This document shows positions 7,497 through 16,572 of a stretch of DNA of 64,000 bases, piece by piece. Both the position numbers and the translations under genes were made by a program. The notes beneath the pieces were generated by a model. The model searched no databases and was not told the DNA's origin. It was given only the letters and a program-made list of their open reading frames with translations. This stretch comes from JBBIWA01 sp037439425 (GTDB taxonomy: Bacteria; Acidobacteriota; Blastocatellia; RBC074): contig JBBIWA010000021.1 of the NCBI GenBank assembly GCA_037439425.1, positions 17,582-81,581 on the forward strand, given 5' to 3'. Positions within the stretch are counted from its first letter, which is position 1; each line of letters starts with the position of its first letter.

Positions 7497-8945
7497 TCAT
7501 CCTCCGGACTCAAACCTCCAAACTCTGGCGAGCTGCTCCCGTTGAACCAGCCAGAGACAGCCAAGATAGACCAATCCGCCCACCACCACCGCGTCCCACA
7601 GTCCCCAATCGCGCGCCTGCCACACAGCGAAAGTCATGACAGCCAGCGGCCAGCAACAGGCAGTGATCACCTGCCAAAGGTTGAGGCGGAAGAGACGATA
7701 GCTGGCGTAACCGACATCAACGGCGGCCAACAAAAACATCGAAATCAACTGTGCGGCGGCTGCTCCGGTCGCTTGATAGGGCGGCACTAAAATCAGATTG
7801 AGAGCCAAACAGAAGACCACGGCCACCACATTGCCGGCCAGATCAATGCGCTGATGCCCGGTCGCGATCAGGCCTCTCACGATGATGATGACCCAGCCGA
7901 AAGGAACGAGGCTCATCGCCAGGAGAGCCAGCACAGGAGCTGCACCGATATAGCCTTCACCGAAGATGAGGCCTAACAGGTCACGCGCCAGCAGCGTCGC
8001 CCCAACTGCAAAGGGTAGAGTCAGCGCCGCCGCGATCCTCAAACTGCCAGAAAGGAAAGCTCCGAGCCGCTTCAGTGACACGGCTGCCAGCCTGGCTACC
8101 ACGGGCTGAATCACGGCGGCATAACTCGGCAACAAGATGACCAGAGGCAACAAAAATCGTGAGGCCACGCCATAATCTGCGGCTGCCGCTTCGCCGCTGA
8201 TCTTTCCAACCAGCAAGGGAGCCGCCTGCCAGTGGATGGCTGCCAGGATCGCCACACCAGCAAAGGTGGGACTCTTGGAAGCGATTTCGCGCATCAAGTG
8301 CCACTTGGCCGAAGTCAGGGCTGGTAGGTGGTGGCCTGCTGCCACGGCATAGATGGCGCAGCCCGTCGCTCGCATGGCGACATAAGACAAACAAATCCAG
8401 ACCAAGCCGGCCCCCCGGTACAAGAGCAGCAACGGCAGCACCGTGCGCAGAAGATTCTCTCCCGTCGTGGCCAGACCGATGACTTTCACCCTCTCACAGG
8501 CAGTGAAGGCAGCTTCAGCTACACTGATCGGCCCTGTCAGCACGATAGCTAAACTCATGATCGCGGTCGCCCGCCATACTTCTGGTGAGTCGCCCACCAG
8601 GTATCCGGTCAAGCACATCGCACAAGCGCAAAGGACCGACCACGAAAACAGGAAAGCGGCTGCGCTCGCTACAAAAACCCGAGGTGAATGATCATCTGTG
8701 ATCCGGCGAGCAATCTCATTACTCAGATAGGGACCGAGGCCGAGCGAACAGATCGTCATGAAGATCAGATAGATACTCATCACGACGGTGAACCGCCCCA
8801 GCTCTTCCGCCTCTCGCCAGTGCGCCATCATGACCCAGAGCAGCACGCTACTGGCAATATTGACCGAGCCAGACCATACCATCCAGAGGGTGTTTTTGAC
8901 CAGCCTGGAGGATTGACTTTTTAACCCTTTCACTACTTGGCCCAC
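7497..8945 (-). CDS. Polysaccharide flippase (Wzx/MVF-like, MOP superfamily)
   Basis: The 482-residue protein has about 12-14 hydrophobic segments spread over its length and few soluble stretches, as in lipid-linked oligosaccharide flippases. The N-terminal KNTLWMVWSGSVNIASSVLLWVMMA region is typical of RfbX/Wzx proteins. The start is GTG at 8945, preceded by AGAAGGAGTGAAGG. Its start lies 3 bp after the stop of the upstream O-antigen ligase gene, so the two form a transcription unit. It would move undecaprenyl-linked repeat units across the inner membrane; the substrate is not readable. It is divergent from the large plus-strand polysaccharide operon that begins at 14.2 kb. Confidence 0.82.
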   Translation of the reverse strand: MGQVVKGLKSQSSRLVKNTLWMVWSGSVNIASSVLLWVMMAHWREAEELGRFTVVMSIYLIFMTICSLGLGPYLSNEIARRITDDHSPRVFVASAAAFLFSWSVLCACAMCLTGYLVGDSPEVWRATAIMSLAIVLTGPISVAEAAFTACERVKVIGLATTGENLLRTVLPLLLLYRGAGLVWICLSYVAMRATGCAIYAVAAGHHLPALTSAKWHLMREIASKSPTFAGVAILAAIHWQAAPLLVGKISGEAAAADYGVASRFLLPLVILLPSYAAVIQPVVARLAAVSLKRLGAFLSGSLRIAAALTLPFAVGATLLARDLLGLIFGEGYIGAAPVLALLAMSLVPFGWVIIIVRGLIATGHQRIDLAGNVVAVVFCLALNLILVPPYQATGAAAAQLISMFLLAAVDVGYASYRLFRLNLWQVITACCWPLAVMTFAVWQARDWGLWDAVVVGGLVYLGCLWLVQREQLARVWRFESGG

Positions 8946-8948
8946 CCT

Positions 8949-10547
8949 TCACTCCTTCTGGGCAAAATGTTGATGGACACGGCTGACGGCGATGAGCAAC
9001 CCGCAAAAGAGCAAACATAACCTCATGGCCCCGCTGCCGAAGGAGCCGAGTTCCTTCATTCCAGTCCAGAGAAAAGCCAACAAACCGCAGATCAATCCGA
9101 TGGCCAAGGCACGCAGAAATGGGTCATTGCTTGACAGGACCTCCTTCCCCTTCTGGAAGGCAATCGCCACCAGGAGCAGAAAACACAAGGTCGCCGGAAT
9201 GCCCGCTTCAGCAGCCATGTGGAGAAAGATGTTATGAACCGGCCAATCAAACCCTTGACTGACAAATTCAGGCGTTTCGTCATATCGCCCCATCTCGGCT
9301 TCATAACTGCCCAGACCCACTCCGAGCATCGGATTGTCTTTGATCATCTCCCAGGCTACCTGCATCAACGGAAGGCGAACGTAAGCTGCGCCCCTATCAT
9401 CTTCAGTCAATCGAGCATAGATCGAGTCTGCCAAAGGCAGCAGCGCCACACCTATCATCACGGCCAGCCCTGCAACCCTCAATGCAAAACGTCCGCGCTT
9501 CTCCACTGGCAGCACCCAGTAACACAAAACCAGCATTAACAACGTCGAGATGGTGAAGGCCACCCAACTGCCCCGTGCATAAGTAAGGACCAAAGAGACA
9601 ATGGCTAGCCCGGAAGAGACGAAAAAAAGCGCACGCTCTCGCCAGCGAAATTCTTCGACTCGCAAAATGAGCAGGGAGATGATTACGGGTGCGAAAGTAA
9701 CCAGATACCAGGCGAAGGCGTTCGGCTTTTCCAATAAGGCGTTGATGCGAGAAAGTTCGCTTTCGCCGACGATGTTCTTGGCCTCAGGCGCGCCTGACCC
9801 TAGAATCGCCAGGTTTGTGAACAGCCCGAACCAATATTGGCACAGCCCGATGATGCCATTCAGTGCGACCGCCGCTGCTATCAAGACAACAGCGCTTCGT
9901 AACGCCTCTCGCTTACTAAAGTGAGCCGCTACCACGAAGCACATCAGGAAGGATGAAGCTAAGGCGAAGAGGGCATAGAACCCCAGCCAGCCTTCAGCTC
10001 CGTAAACGATCGAAAGGGCGCAGCCCGTGAAGGTGCCGGCGAGCGCCAAGGCAAAATTCGGAGGGAAGACAGCTTCTCGTCTACCTCCCTGCCGCTGCTC
10101 GAGAAAATGGGCGACAAACAGCACTACGCTCAAAATCAACATCAGGGAGATAGTAAGTCCTGGCGGATCGTTGTGTGGTGTAGGGACAGGAAAGAGATTT
10201 TTTTCGAGACGGAAAGAGAAGCTGGCCAGCAAAGCCAGACGCAAGATGGGAATCATAGGCAGCCGCATTGTTCCCCAGGCAATAGCGCTCAGGGAGCCTA
10301 CTGCCAGAATGATGGAGATCACGGCGGTCAGCGTTGGCCCACTGGCCACAAACGCTATTCCCGCTCCAATTGCGAGAGCGAGCAACAAACATATTGCTGA
10401 CCCCCACCTCTCAGGAGAAGCACAACGAGGTGCCTTCAGGTGACGGCTCTCGCCAGATAAGCACTTGAAGCTATGCGCTGTCTTCGGTCTCACTGCCTGC
10501 TTGGCCTCGCTCCTGTCCCGCGGAGCACGGCAGGTGTCGTCTCGCAT
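8949..10547 (-). CDS. O-antigen ligase / polymerase family membrane protein
   Basis: The 532-residue polytopic protein matches the Wzy_C/WaaL family: many transmembrane segments and the periplasmic-loop signatures YARGSWVAF and VHNIFLHMAAEAGIPA, where the conserved His is seen in ligases. Such proteins polymerise repeat units or attach polysaccharide to a lipid or protein acceptor on the periplasmic side. The first 45 residues are polar and atypical, so a later start is possible; ATG 10547 is the longest option. It is followed at 3 bp by the flippase gene, which fits a flip-then-ligate pathway. Confidence 0.85.
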   Translation of the reverse strand: MRDDTCRAPRDRSEAKQAVRPKTAHSFKCLSGESRHLKAPRCASPERWGSAICLLLALAIGAGIAFVASGPTLTAVISIILAVGSLSAIAWGTMRLPMIPILRLALLASFSFRLEKNLFPVPTPHNDPPGLTISLMLILSVVLFVAHFLEQRQGGRREAVFPPNFALALAGTFTGCALSIVYGAEGWLGFYALFALASSFLMCFVVAAHFSKREALRSAVVLIAAAVALNGIIGLCQYWFGLFTNLAILGSGAPEAKNIVGESELSRINALLEKPNAFAWYLVTFAPVIISLLILRVEEFRWRERALFFVSSGLAIVSLVLTYARGSWVAFTISTLLMLVLCYWVLPVEKRGRFALRVAGLAVMIGVALLPLADSIYARLTEDDRGAAYVRLPLMQVAWEMIKDNPMLGVGLGSYEAEMGRYDETPEFVSQGFDWPVHNIFLHMAAEAGIPATLCFLLLVAIAFQKGKEVLSSNDPFLRALAIGLICGLLAFLWTGMKELGSFGSGAMRLCLLFCGLLIAVSRVHQHFAQKE

Positions 10548-11110
10548 GATCTTCCGCGCGCATTATCCACCAAAAAGTGTTGTTGACCTGTTGCGACCAG
10601 ATAATTAAATCAATGCTGCTCGGAAGGTCAGGAGCATTCCTGATCACAGCTCTACTGCGCGCGGGCAAATTTGAAGTGCTCATCTCCTCCCACCTCGCAC
10701 GAGCTATCTGGGGTGCAATTAAAATTGGGACTAAACCGCAGCAGCTCACCCTCACGAGCGCACGCTTGCCAGCGTGCCTGATTTGTGTACTCCCGCAGCA
10801 AGCAAGACGCGTGCGCTCGTGAGAGTGAGCCCCACTTTTAATTGCACCCAGCGATCTGAGTACTCCCTTCCACGGTTGCCCAGTCGGGATCCGTTGCTTA
10901 AAATATGGGAGCTTAAGAGCAGTAATCTTTGAAGCAGGTCTTGGCAGCAGCAGTAAGGTCTCTGATCCCTGAAGAGGTGGGGGCGTCAAGCCTTTTCAGA
11001 GCCTGATGAAGACGCGCTTCGGAGCGAGCAGAGAGCGAGATTGGAACAAGCCTGCGGTCCCCTTCCGCAAAGCTAACGCACAAGCCGCATCTTAAAAAGG
11101 GTGTATCACC
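10548..11110. other. Intergenic region holding a large palindromic element
   Basis: This roughly 560-bp gap contains no convincing gene. Its centre is the inverted-repeat element described separately at 10711-10849. It should also contain the divergent promoters for the ligase (minus) and the VWA gene (plus), but I cannot assign boxes. Confidence 0.5.
10711..10849. repeat. 139-bp inverted-repeat element enclosing GCACGCT hairpins
   Basis: Outer arms 10711-10729 and 10831-10849 pair at 17 of 19 positions (GGGTGCAATTAAAATTGGG on the left). Inside, CTCACGAGCGCACGC at 10751-10765 pairs with the inverse motif near 10808-10825. A further hairpin GCACGCT-TGCC-AGCGTGC lies at 10760-10777. The inner motif belongs to the dispersed palindrome family seen at 0.5, 42.2, 48.6 and 63.4 kb; the AT-rich outer arms are unique to this copy. 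Confidence 0.7.
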
Positions 11111-12220
11111 GTGAAATCACATCCGCTTTTCAAGCACCTTGCTATCATTGGGGTCTTAGTTATCCTTCTAGCCTGGCCGCCATCTGCTGCGAATTGCGAA
11201 TTGCGAAATGCAAAATTAAATTCGCAATCCGCAATCCGAAATTCGCAATCCCAAAGCGGCACTCCGAACATTGAGCAGTACGGAGAGACCATCAGGATTT
11301 CCACCGATATGGTGCAGGTGGCTTTCGCCGTGGTCGATTCTCAGAATCGCCTGGTGAGAGATTTACGCCAATCTGAAGTTCAGCTTTTTGAAGATGGCAA
11401 GCTGCAAAAGCTGGAACTGTTCAGGCAAAGCACCGGCTTACCGATGGTCCTCGCGGTTTTGATCGACCTAAGCGCCAGCCAAGAAGCTGTGCTCAATTAC
11501 GAAAAGAATGCCATCGCTGTCTTCCTGGATTCCTATTTTCGGCCAGGCATTGATTACTGCGCGCTGCTCACCTTTCAATGGAAACTAGCGCTCTCGACCG
11601 GGCTCACCAATAATGTCAAGCAGCTCAAATCCTCTTTGCGGGCGATTGAGCGCGAACAGACTTTCCGCGATGAGGAAGGCGGGGTGCCGCTGCTGGGCAC
11701 GGCGCTTTATGACGCGCTCATCAACACAGCACGCGAAATTCTGACCGGGAAGACGGCGCGGCTCATTACCGGTGAAGAGGAGCTTGCAGCAGCGCGTGCC
11801 TCTGAGGACCAAGCGCAGCGAAAAGCCATTCGCCGAGCGGTGATCGTGTTGACCGATGGGGTGGATACCGCCAGCCAAGCGAGCCTCGAAGACGTGATCC
11901 GTCTTTATCAACGTTATGGGATCTCAATTTATGCGCTGGGGATCGGAGACCTTTCACGCAACCGCCAGGTCAATGAACGAGTGCTGGATCGTTTGACAGC
12001 AGAGACCGGCGGGATGGTGTTTTATCCCCGCCACGAGCAAGAGATCGAAAGAAGTTTTCAGGGAGTGGTCGAAGCCCTGAGCAGTTTGTATTTGGTCGCT
12101 TATTACCCGACCGATGCACCCGAAGAGAGGCGTTTTCGCCGGATTGAAGTCAAGCTCCCAGCACGACCCGGTCTTCGCGTTATCCATCGGGTTGGTTATG
12201 AAGTAGGGGAAAAGCAATGA
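11111..12220 (+). CDS. VWFA-related domain secreted protein (second copy)
   Basis: The 369-residue product starts at GTG 11111 with a signal peptide (HLAIIGVLVILLAWPPSAA). Residues 28-52 are encoded by an ATTGCGAA/ATTCGCAAT repeat and look unrelated to the fold. The beta-sandwich (VQVAFAVVDSQNRLVRDL, VQLFEDGKLQ) and VWA domain follow, with MIDAS-type DLSAS, VIVLTDGVDTASQ and a C-terminal YLVAYYPTD. The same family is present at 1525-2565. Its stop overlaps the start of the next gene in ATGA, so the two are translationally coupled; the partner is a coiled-coil/OmpA-like protein that may anchor near peptidoglycan. Confidence 0.85.
   Translation: MKSHPLFKHLAIIGVLVILLAWPPSAANCELRNAKLNSQSAIRNSQSQSGTPNIEQYGETIRISTDMVQVAFAVVDSQNRLVRDLRQSEVQLFEDGKLQKLELFRQSTGLPMVLAVLIDLSASQEAVLNYEKNAIAVFLDSYFRPGIDYCALLTFQWKLALSTGLTNNVKQLKSSLRAIEREQTFRDEEGGVPLLGTALYDALINTAREILTGKTARLITGEEELAAARASEDQAQRKAIRRAVIVLTDGVDTASQASLEDVIRLYQRYGISIYALGIGDLSRNRQVNERVLDRLTAETGGMVFYPRHEQEIERSFQGVVEALSSLYLVAYYPTDAPEERRFRRIEVKLPARPGLRVIHRVGYEVGEKQ
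11189..11250. repeat. ATTGCGAA / ATTCGCAAT inverted repeat inside a coding region
   Basis: The left half is made of GCGAATTGCGAA-type units and the right half of ATTCGCAATCCGCAATCC units, so the patch can fold back on itself. It lies wholly inside the VWA gene, in frame, just after the signal-peptide codons. The length and frame of the insertion keep the gene open. Confidence 0.7.
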
Positions 12221-13875
12221 CACGCCAGATGATTTATCAACCACTGAGTTCTCTCTGCCTGATTGCCGGGCTGGTGATTATAGGTTTGCTCTCAGTGAAG
12301 GGAGCCGCGGCTCAGTCTCTCCGTAGTCGGGTGGTCTACCCGAAAAGCGATGTCACGCTTGAGGTCGCGGCGATCACCTTCCCCAATGAGGAGCGAAACA
12401 AGATCAATATGCTAGGGACAGACCGGTTTATCAATCTCAAAGGTAGCGCTCTCATCGAGCGGGAGAAAGGGAAGGCCGTGACAGCGATTAAGCTCGACAT
12501 CGGTCGCCTGCCCCATCCCTCGCAGGTGTGCAATTCGTGTGGCACTTACGTCGTCTGGGCCATCACTCCCGAAGGGCAGGCCGATAATCTGGGCGAGTTT
12601 CGCAAACGCGGCTCTCACACTCTGGACGGATGGTTCGGCTCGGAAATGGAAGCCACCACGCGGCACCAAACCTTCAGCATCATCATCACCGCTGAACCTT
12701 ACTATCTGGTCTCTTCCCCTTCTCGCAACGTGGTGGCGACCAACGCTGATCCTTCAATCAACGACAATTTCAACAGGTTGAGGGTGGAGCGTAACACGAT
12801 CAGCTTCAACGGCGATTCCGATTTTGACAACAAGATCGTCTCTCCTTCTCCAGCGATTGAGTTTTCAGATAAGAAGTTCCCCATCGAGCTGCGTCAGGCT
12901 CGCTTCGCAGTCGAGATCGCTAGTTACTATCAGGCCGGCAGATACGATGCCAGGACATTTCACGCGGCAGAGTCGGCTTACAAAGAAGCGCTGGCTACCT
13001 ACGCGAATGATTCGCGTAATCTGGAGAAGGTCTTGACGCTGGCCGATCTCGCCATCCGACAGGCCGATATGGCGCGCCGCCGCGCCGTCAGCCTGGCCAA
13101 AGCAGAAAAGGAGCGCCGCCTGTTACAGGAACGAGACGATAACATCGCAGCTCTGGACCTGAGCCTCAGAGAAAAAGAGCGTGCTCTGAAGGAGACCAGT
13201 GAAAATCGCGCCCGGCTGGCGGAGAGAAATAATCAACTGGAATACGAGCTATCCACTACCAGAGAGAGAGTCAAACAGCTTGAGGCCGACAATGCCAATC
13301 TGCAAACGGTTAATGCGAGCCTCCAGACAGCTAATGCCGCGCTGCAAGCCAGGGTGGATTCATTGCAGGTTGAAAAGGCGCGGATGGAAGCTTCCCTCAA
13401 TGAGATGAACGCCCGGTGCAATCAAGCTATCAAGTGCATTGCTGACGTAGACCAGATCAACTCAAAGAATCGTGAGCGCGTAGGGCGCGAATTCATCCTC
13501 TCGCAGAGTGAACTGGGCGTGGTGCTCTCTTTGCCCGATCGGCTCTTCTCGGTGCAGCAGCCGACCCAAATCTTACCCCAATCGCTGCTGAAGATTGATC
13601 TGCTGGCTGATTATCTCAAACCTTTAAGCAATCACCTTCTGATCGAAACCTTCGCTCAAGGGTGTGGCAGTGCCGTTGCCTGCCGGCAAGTGACCGAGCA
13701 ATGGGCACAGACACTGGCTGAGTATCTGATTGCGCAAGGAGTGGCGCGGGAACGGATCGCAGCCTATGGACGCGGCAGCGCCGACTCGGCGGCCTCATCG
13801 CGGCAAACAGGCAAGCGCTCCGGCAGCAATGCCACTCTGCCTCAAATAAAGATCACTATCAAGAACCTACCTTAA
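12217..13875 (+). CDS. Secreted coiled-coil protein with OmpA-like C-terminus
   Basis: The 552-residue product has a signal peptide (SSLCLIAGLVIIGLLSVKGAAA), an N-terminal beta-rich region (about 36-190), a long helical coiled coil (about 285-400, with heptad-like LQTVNASLQTANAALQARV) and a C-terminal OmpA-like region (about 440-530; IETFAQGCGS...LIAQGVARERIAAYGRG). The peptidoglycan-contacting signature of OmpA domains (NxxLSxxRA) is poorly kept here (RQVTEQWAQ), so binding to diaminopimelate is doubtful. ATG 12217 overlaps the upstream VWA stop in ATGA. I infer an envelope-spanning partner of the VWA protein; this is not shown by sequence alone. Confidence 0.75.
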   Translation: MTRQMIYQPLSSLCLIAGLVIIGLLSVKGAAAQSLRSRVVYPKSDVTLEVAAITFPNEERNKINMLGTDRFINLKGSALIEREKGKAVTAIKLDIGRLPHPSQVCNSCGTYVVWAITPEGQADNLGEFRKRGSHTLDGWFGSEMEATTRHQTFSIIITAEPYYLVSSPSRNVVATNADPSINDNFNRLRVERNTISFNGDSDFDNKIVSPSPAIEFSDKKFPIELRQARFAVEIASYYQAGRYDARTFHAAESAYKEALATYANDSRNLEKVLTLADLAIRQADMARRRAVSLAKAEKERRLLQERDDNIAALDLSLREKERALKETSENRARLAERNNQLEYELSTTRERVKQLEADNANLQTVNASLQTANAALQARVDSLQVEKARMEASLNEMNARCNQAIKCIADVDQINSKNRERVGREFILSQSELGVVLSLPDRLFSVQQPTQILPQSLLKIDLLADYLKPLSNHLLIETFAQGCGSAVACRQVTEQWAQTLAEYLIAQGVARERIAAYGRGSADSAASSRQTGKRSGSNATLPQIKITIKNLP

Positions 13876-14203
13876 CCGAATCGCGAACGCCGGATTTCGG
13901 ATGGCGAATTTTGAAATCTGAAGTCCGGCGTGCGGATCCTCCTTCGCGAGACCACTCGTAAAGCTCTTCCTTACCGCGCTGCGGGCCGGGCAATGCCAAA
14001 GCGCAAATCCAGAAACCATCTTTGCGCCGCTGCGGGAAAGTTGCTCTCGCTTCTTGTGAGAACGCTCAGTGCGGGCCGCCGGTGTGACAGGAATGTAACG
14101 GCAAAGTCACCGGATGGTAGCAATCCCGCCCGAGAATTCACCAAGCCGATTGAGAACGAAATGTCGCGAAAAATGGCGGCCAAGCAGCAGAATTGGAAGA
14201 GCA
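13876..14203. other. Intergenic region with degenerate ATTTCGGA repeat
   Basis: The 328 bp hold a repeat patch at 13889-13930 (CGGATTTCGGATGGCGAATT and an inverted CTGAAGTCCGGCG), which could act as a transcription stop for the VWA/OmpA-like pair. The rest should contain the promoter of the polysaccharide operon. The open frame extends back to 14114, but the residues there look like translated non-coding DNA. Confidence 0.45.
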
Positions 14204-16483
14204 ATGATGAAGCGATCTCAAAACCATCAGCCTCCGAGTCCAGAGACGCAGCCCTTGACCAGACCGCGCGTCTTGGTGGTGGGAGCGCATCTGACCAAAA
14301 CGCTGGGTGGCATCAGCACGCTGCTTGCCGATCTGCTTAGCTCGCCGCTCGCCAACGAGTTTGAGTTCTACCACATAGCTTCGCAGGCTGATGAGTATGG
14401 CCGGCTGGGCAAGATTAGACTGGCACTGGCGGCGTTGCTCAGTTTTTTTATCGCTTTAGTGCGATGGCGGCCCCAGCTGGTTTACGTCCACATCGGTGGC
14501 AACGCGAGCCTGTATCGCAAGGTTCCTTTTCTCGTGCTCGCGCGCCTGATGAGGAAGCGAGTACTGGCGCACTTTCACGCAGGTGATTTCGAGTTCTATT
14601 TTGCGCGCCAAAACTGGCTGGGCCGCCAACTGATTCTATGCGGTCTGCGGCAGCCTCATCGTTTGATCGCTGTTTCTCAGTATCTGGGCGAATTGCTTGG
14701 CCGACTCCTGTCTGAAGCCCCAATCGTAGTAGTGCCCAACGGGATCAAGACCAGCCTCTTCGCCCGGGATGCTGCAGCTCATCACGATCCGGGCGCTCAG
14801 TCTGATTCCGCCGGTCGGGTGCTACATCTGCTGTTCATCGGCGCGATGGGGCGGCTCAAAGGAGAGCGAGATTTGATTGCGGCGCTCGGCCGTGTGCTGA
14901 GTGTCGCGCCGCAGTTTCGCCTCTCTATGTTAGGGCATGGCGCGCAACCGATTCTCCAACTCTGCCAACAAGCAGGCTTGCTCCCCTTTATTGAGCATCT
15001 CGGCCCTGTGCCGCTCGAGCAACGAACAGCTTTCTTCAAGCGTGCCAGCATCTTCGTCTTGCCCACCTACGCTGAAGGCTTGCCCGTAGCAGTGCTGGAA
15101 GCTATGGCTGCCGGTCTGCCTGTGATTGCGACGAGAGTGGGCGGCATCCCGGAGTTGATAGAAGACGGAGTCGAAGGCTACCTGATTGAGCCTGGAGATA
15201 TAGATGCGCTCAGCCAGCGCATCATTCAATTGATCAATCATCCTGAGCAGCGGCAGAGTATGGGCGCACGCGCGCAGGCCAGAGCGCAGCAGTTTGATTG
15301 GGAGAAGATTCTCGAGCAGCTCGGCGCTCAGTTGCGGCAAGCCATCAATCAGCAGGTGAGTTGGAGTAGTAAAGAGACAGTCCCTCCTATTGAGAGGAGG
15401 AGCGCTGCAAGAGGGATAGTGAGGATGAGCCCGGGCCAAACAAGCCGGCTTGGTAAGCGCGCGTTGAAATCGTCTGCTGCGCCGCTCTGCCGCTGGCTCA
15501 GGGCCGGGCAGCGCCGATTCGCAGTCCGGAGAGATGGTGAGAAGGGAGTTCTGATCCTCGGCTATCACCGGATCGTCGCAGACATCGAGCAGGCGGAACG
15601 AGAAGCTATCTTCGGATTGGTCACCTCGGTAGAAACTTTTCGCCGCCACCTGGAAATCATCCGCAAACGTTATCAGGTCTTGACGCTGGATGAAGCGATC
15701 AGAGTATTGCGAGGTGAACGTTCTGTTAATAGTCCTGCTGCGGTCATTACTTTCGATGACGGATACCGCGATGTTTATGAGCAGGCGCTGCCGGTGCTGC
15801 GAAATATGGGCTTGCCAGCCACCGTCTTTGTCCCGACAGCTTTCATCGGCACATCACAACTGCTCGATCACGATCGTCTCTATTGGCTGATTCTCAAGGC
15901 GCGGGCCACGGGAGCTAGTCTTCATCTTCCGCTTGAGCAAGCTGGATTAAGACCAGCGCAGGTGGAAGCATTGTGCCTGGAGTCTGATCCGGTGCGACTT
16001 TCTGACCGCCTCCTCTATCTCCCATTTGAGGTCCGCCAGCGCCTCCTCAGCAACCTTGAAGCTACACTCTGCGATGGGGTGCAAGACTACCCTGCTGGTT
16101 ATGAGCTAATGAACTGGGAGATGATCGCGGAACTGGTCCGCGCCGGTTTCACTATCGGAGCGCACAGCGACAGGCATCCGGTGCTCACTCTCGAAAGTGT
16201 GGAGACAATCAAACGGGAGATCACCAGCAGCAAGCGCATTCTGGAAGAGCGACTCAAGGAGCCGGTGCGTCATTTCGCTTATCCGAACGGGCAGTACAAC
16301 GAAGAGATCCGCCAGATGATTGCGCAAGCAGGATTCGAGGCGGCAGTCACGACCGAAAACCGCCTCAACTATGGCGGCGCGAATCTACTTTCGCTGGGCC
16401 GTGTTTGTCTCTCCGAAGAATCAACGCGGGGTGTGAGGGGCAGCTATTCTGAGGCGGTGGCCCGGTTGCGCCTGGCGGCCTGA
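14204..16483 (+). CDS. Bifunctional GT4 glycosyltransferase - NodB polysaccharide deacetylase fusion
   Basis: The 759-residue protein joins two enzymes. Residues 20-385 form a GT-B family 4 glycosyltransferase (GGISTLLADLL, VVVPNGIKTSLF, FIGAMGRLKGERDL and the EGLPVAVLE motif from E291). After a basic linker, residues 450-755 form a NodB-type deacetylase with TFDDGYRD at 516-523 (metal-binding Asp pair), HSDRHP at 654-659 (His ligands) and FAYPNGQYN. Start ATG 14204 follows GGAAGAG; ATG 14207 is equivalent. The enzyme would transfer a sugar and then N- or O-deacetylate the product. It heads the polysaccharide operon. Fusion rather than sequencing error is supported by an uninterrupted frame. 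Confidence 0.85.
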   Translation: MMKRSQNHQPPSPETQPLTRPRVLVVGAHLTKTLGGISTLLADLLSSPLANEFEFYHIASQADEYGRLGKIRLALAALLSFFIALVRWRPQLVYVHIGGNASLYRKVPFLVLARLMRKRVLAHFHAGDFEFYFARQNWLGRQLILCGLRQPHRLIAVSQYLGELLGRLLSEAPIVVVPNGIKTSLFARDAAAHHDPGAQSDSAGRVLHLLFIGAMGRLKGERDLIAALGRVLSVAPQFRLSMLGHGAQPILQLCQQAGLLPFIEHLGPVPLEQRTAFFKRASIFVLPTYAEGLPVAVLEAMAAGLPVIATRVGGIPELIEDGVEGYLIEPGDIDALSQRIIQLINHPEQRQSMGARAQARAQQFDWEKILEQLGAQLRQAINQQVSWSSKETVPPIERRSAARGIVRMSPGQTSRLGKRALKSSAAPLCRWLRAGQRRFAVRRDGEKGVLILGYHRIVADIEQAEREAIFGLVTSVETFRRHLEIIRKRYQVLTLDEAIRVLRGERSVNSPAAVITFDDGYRDVYEQALPVLRNMGLPATVFVPTAFIGTSQLLDHDRLYWLILKARATGASLHLPLEQAGLRPAQVEALCLESDPVRLSDRLLYLPFEVRQRLLSNLEATLCDGVQDYPAGYELMNWEMIAELVRAGFTIGAHSDRHPVLTLESVETIKREITSSKRILEERLKEPVRHFAYPNGQYNEEIRQMIAQAGFEAAVTTENRLNYGGANLLSLGRVCLSEESTRGVRGSYSEAVARLRLAA

Positions 16484-16572
16484 GGGAAGGGAAGTGCTAT
16501 GCAACTTACGGTCAAAGACTGACCGTTGCTACCAATTGGGGCGGCCTAAGGGAAGGGGAGCGCTATGCAACT
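16474..16572 (+). repeat. Direct duplication of a translation-start region with hairpin spacer
   Basis: Two 33-nt copies, 16474-16506 and 16540-16572, match at 30 positions. Each contains GGCGGCCT(G/A)AGGGAAGG and ends in CTATGCAACT. The first copy carries the deacetylase stop and opens a seven-codon frame (16499-16522, MQLTVKD). The second gives the real start of the glycosyltransferase at 16565. The spacer holds a perfect hairpin, ACGGTCA-AAGAC-TGACCGT (16508-16526). Confidence 0.85.
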
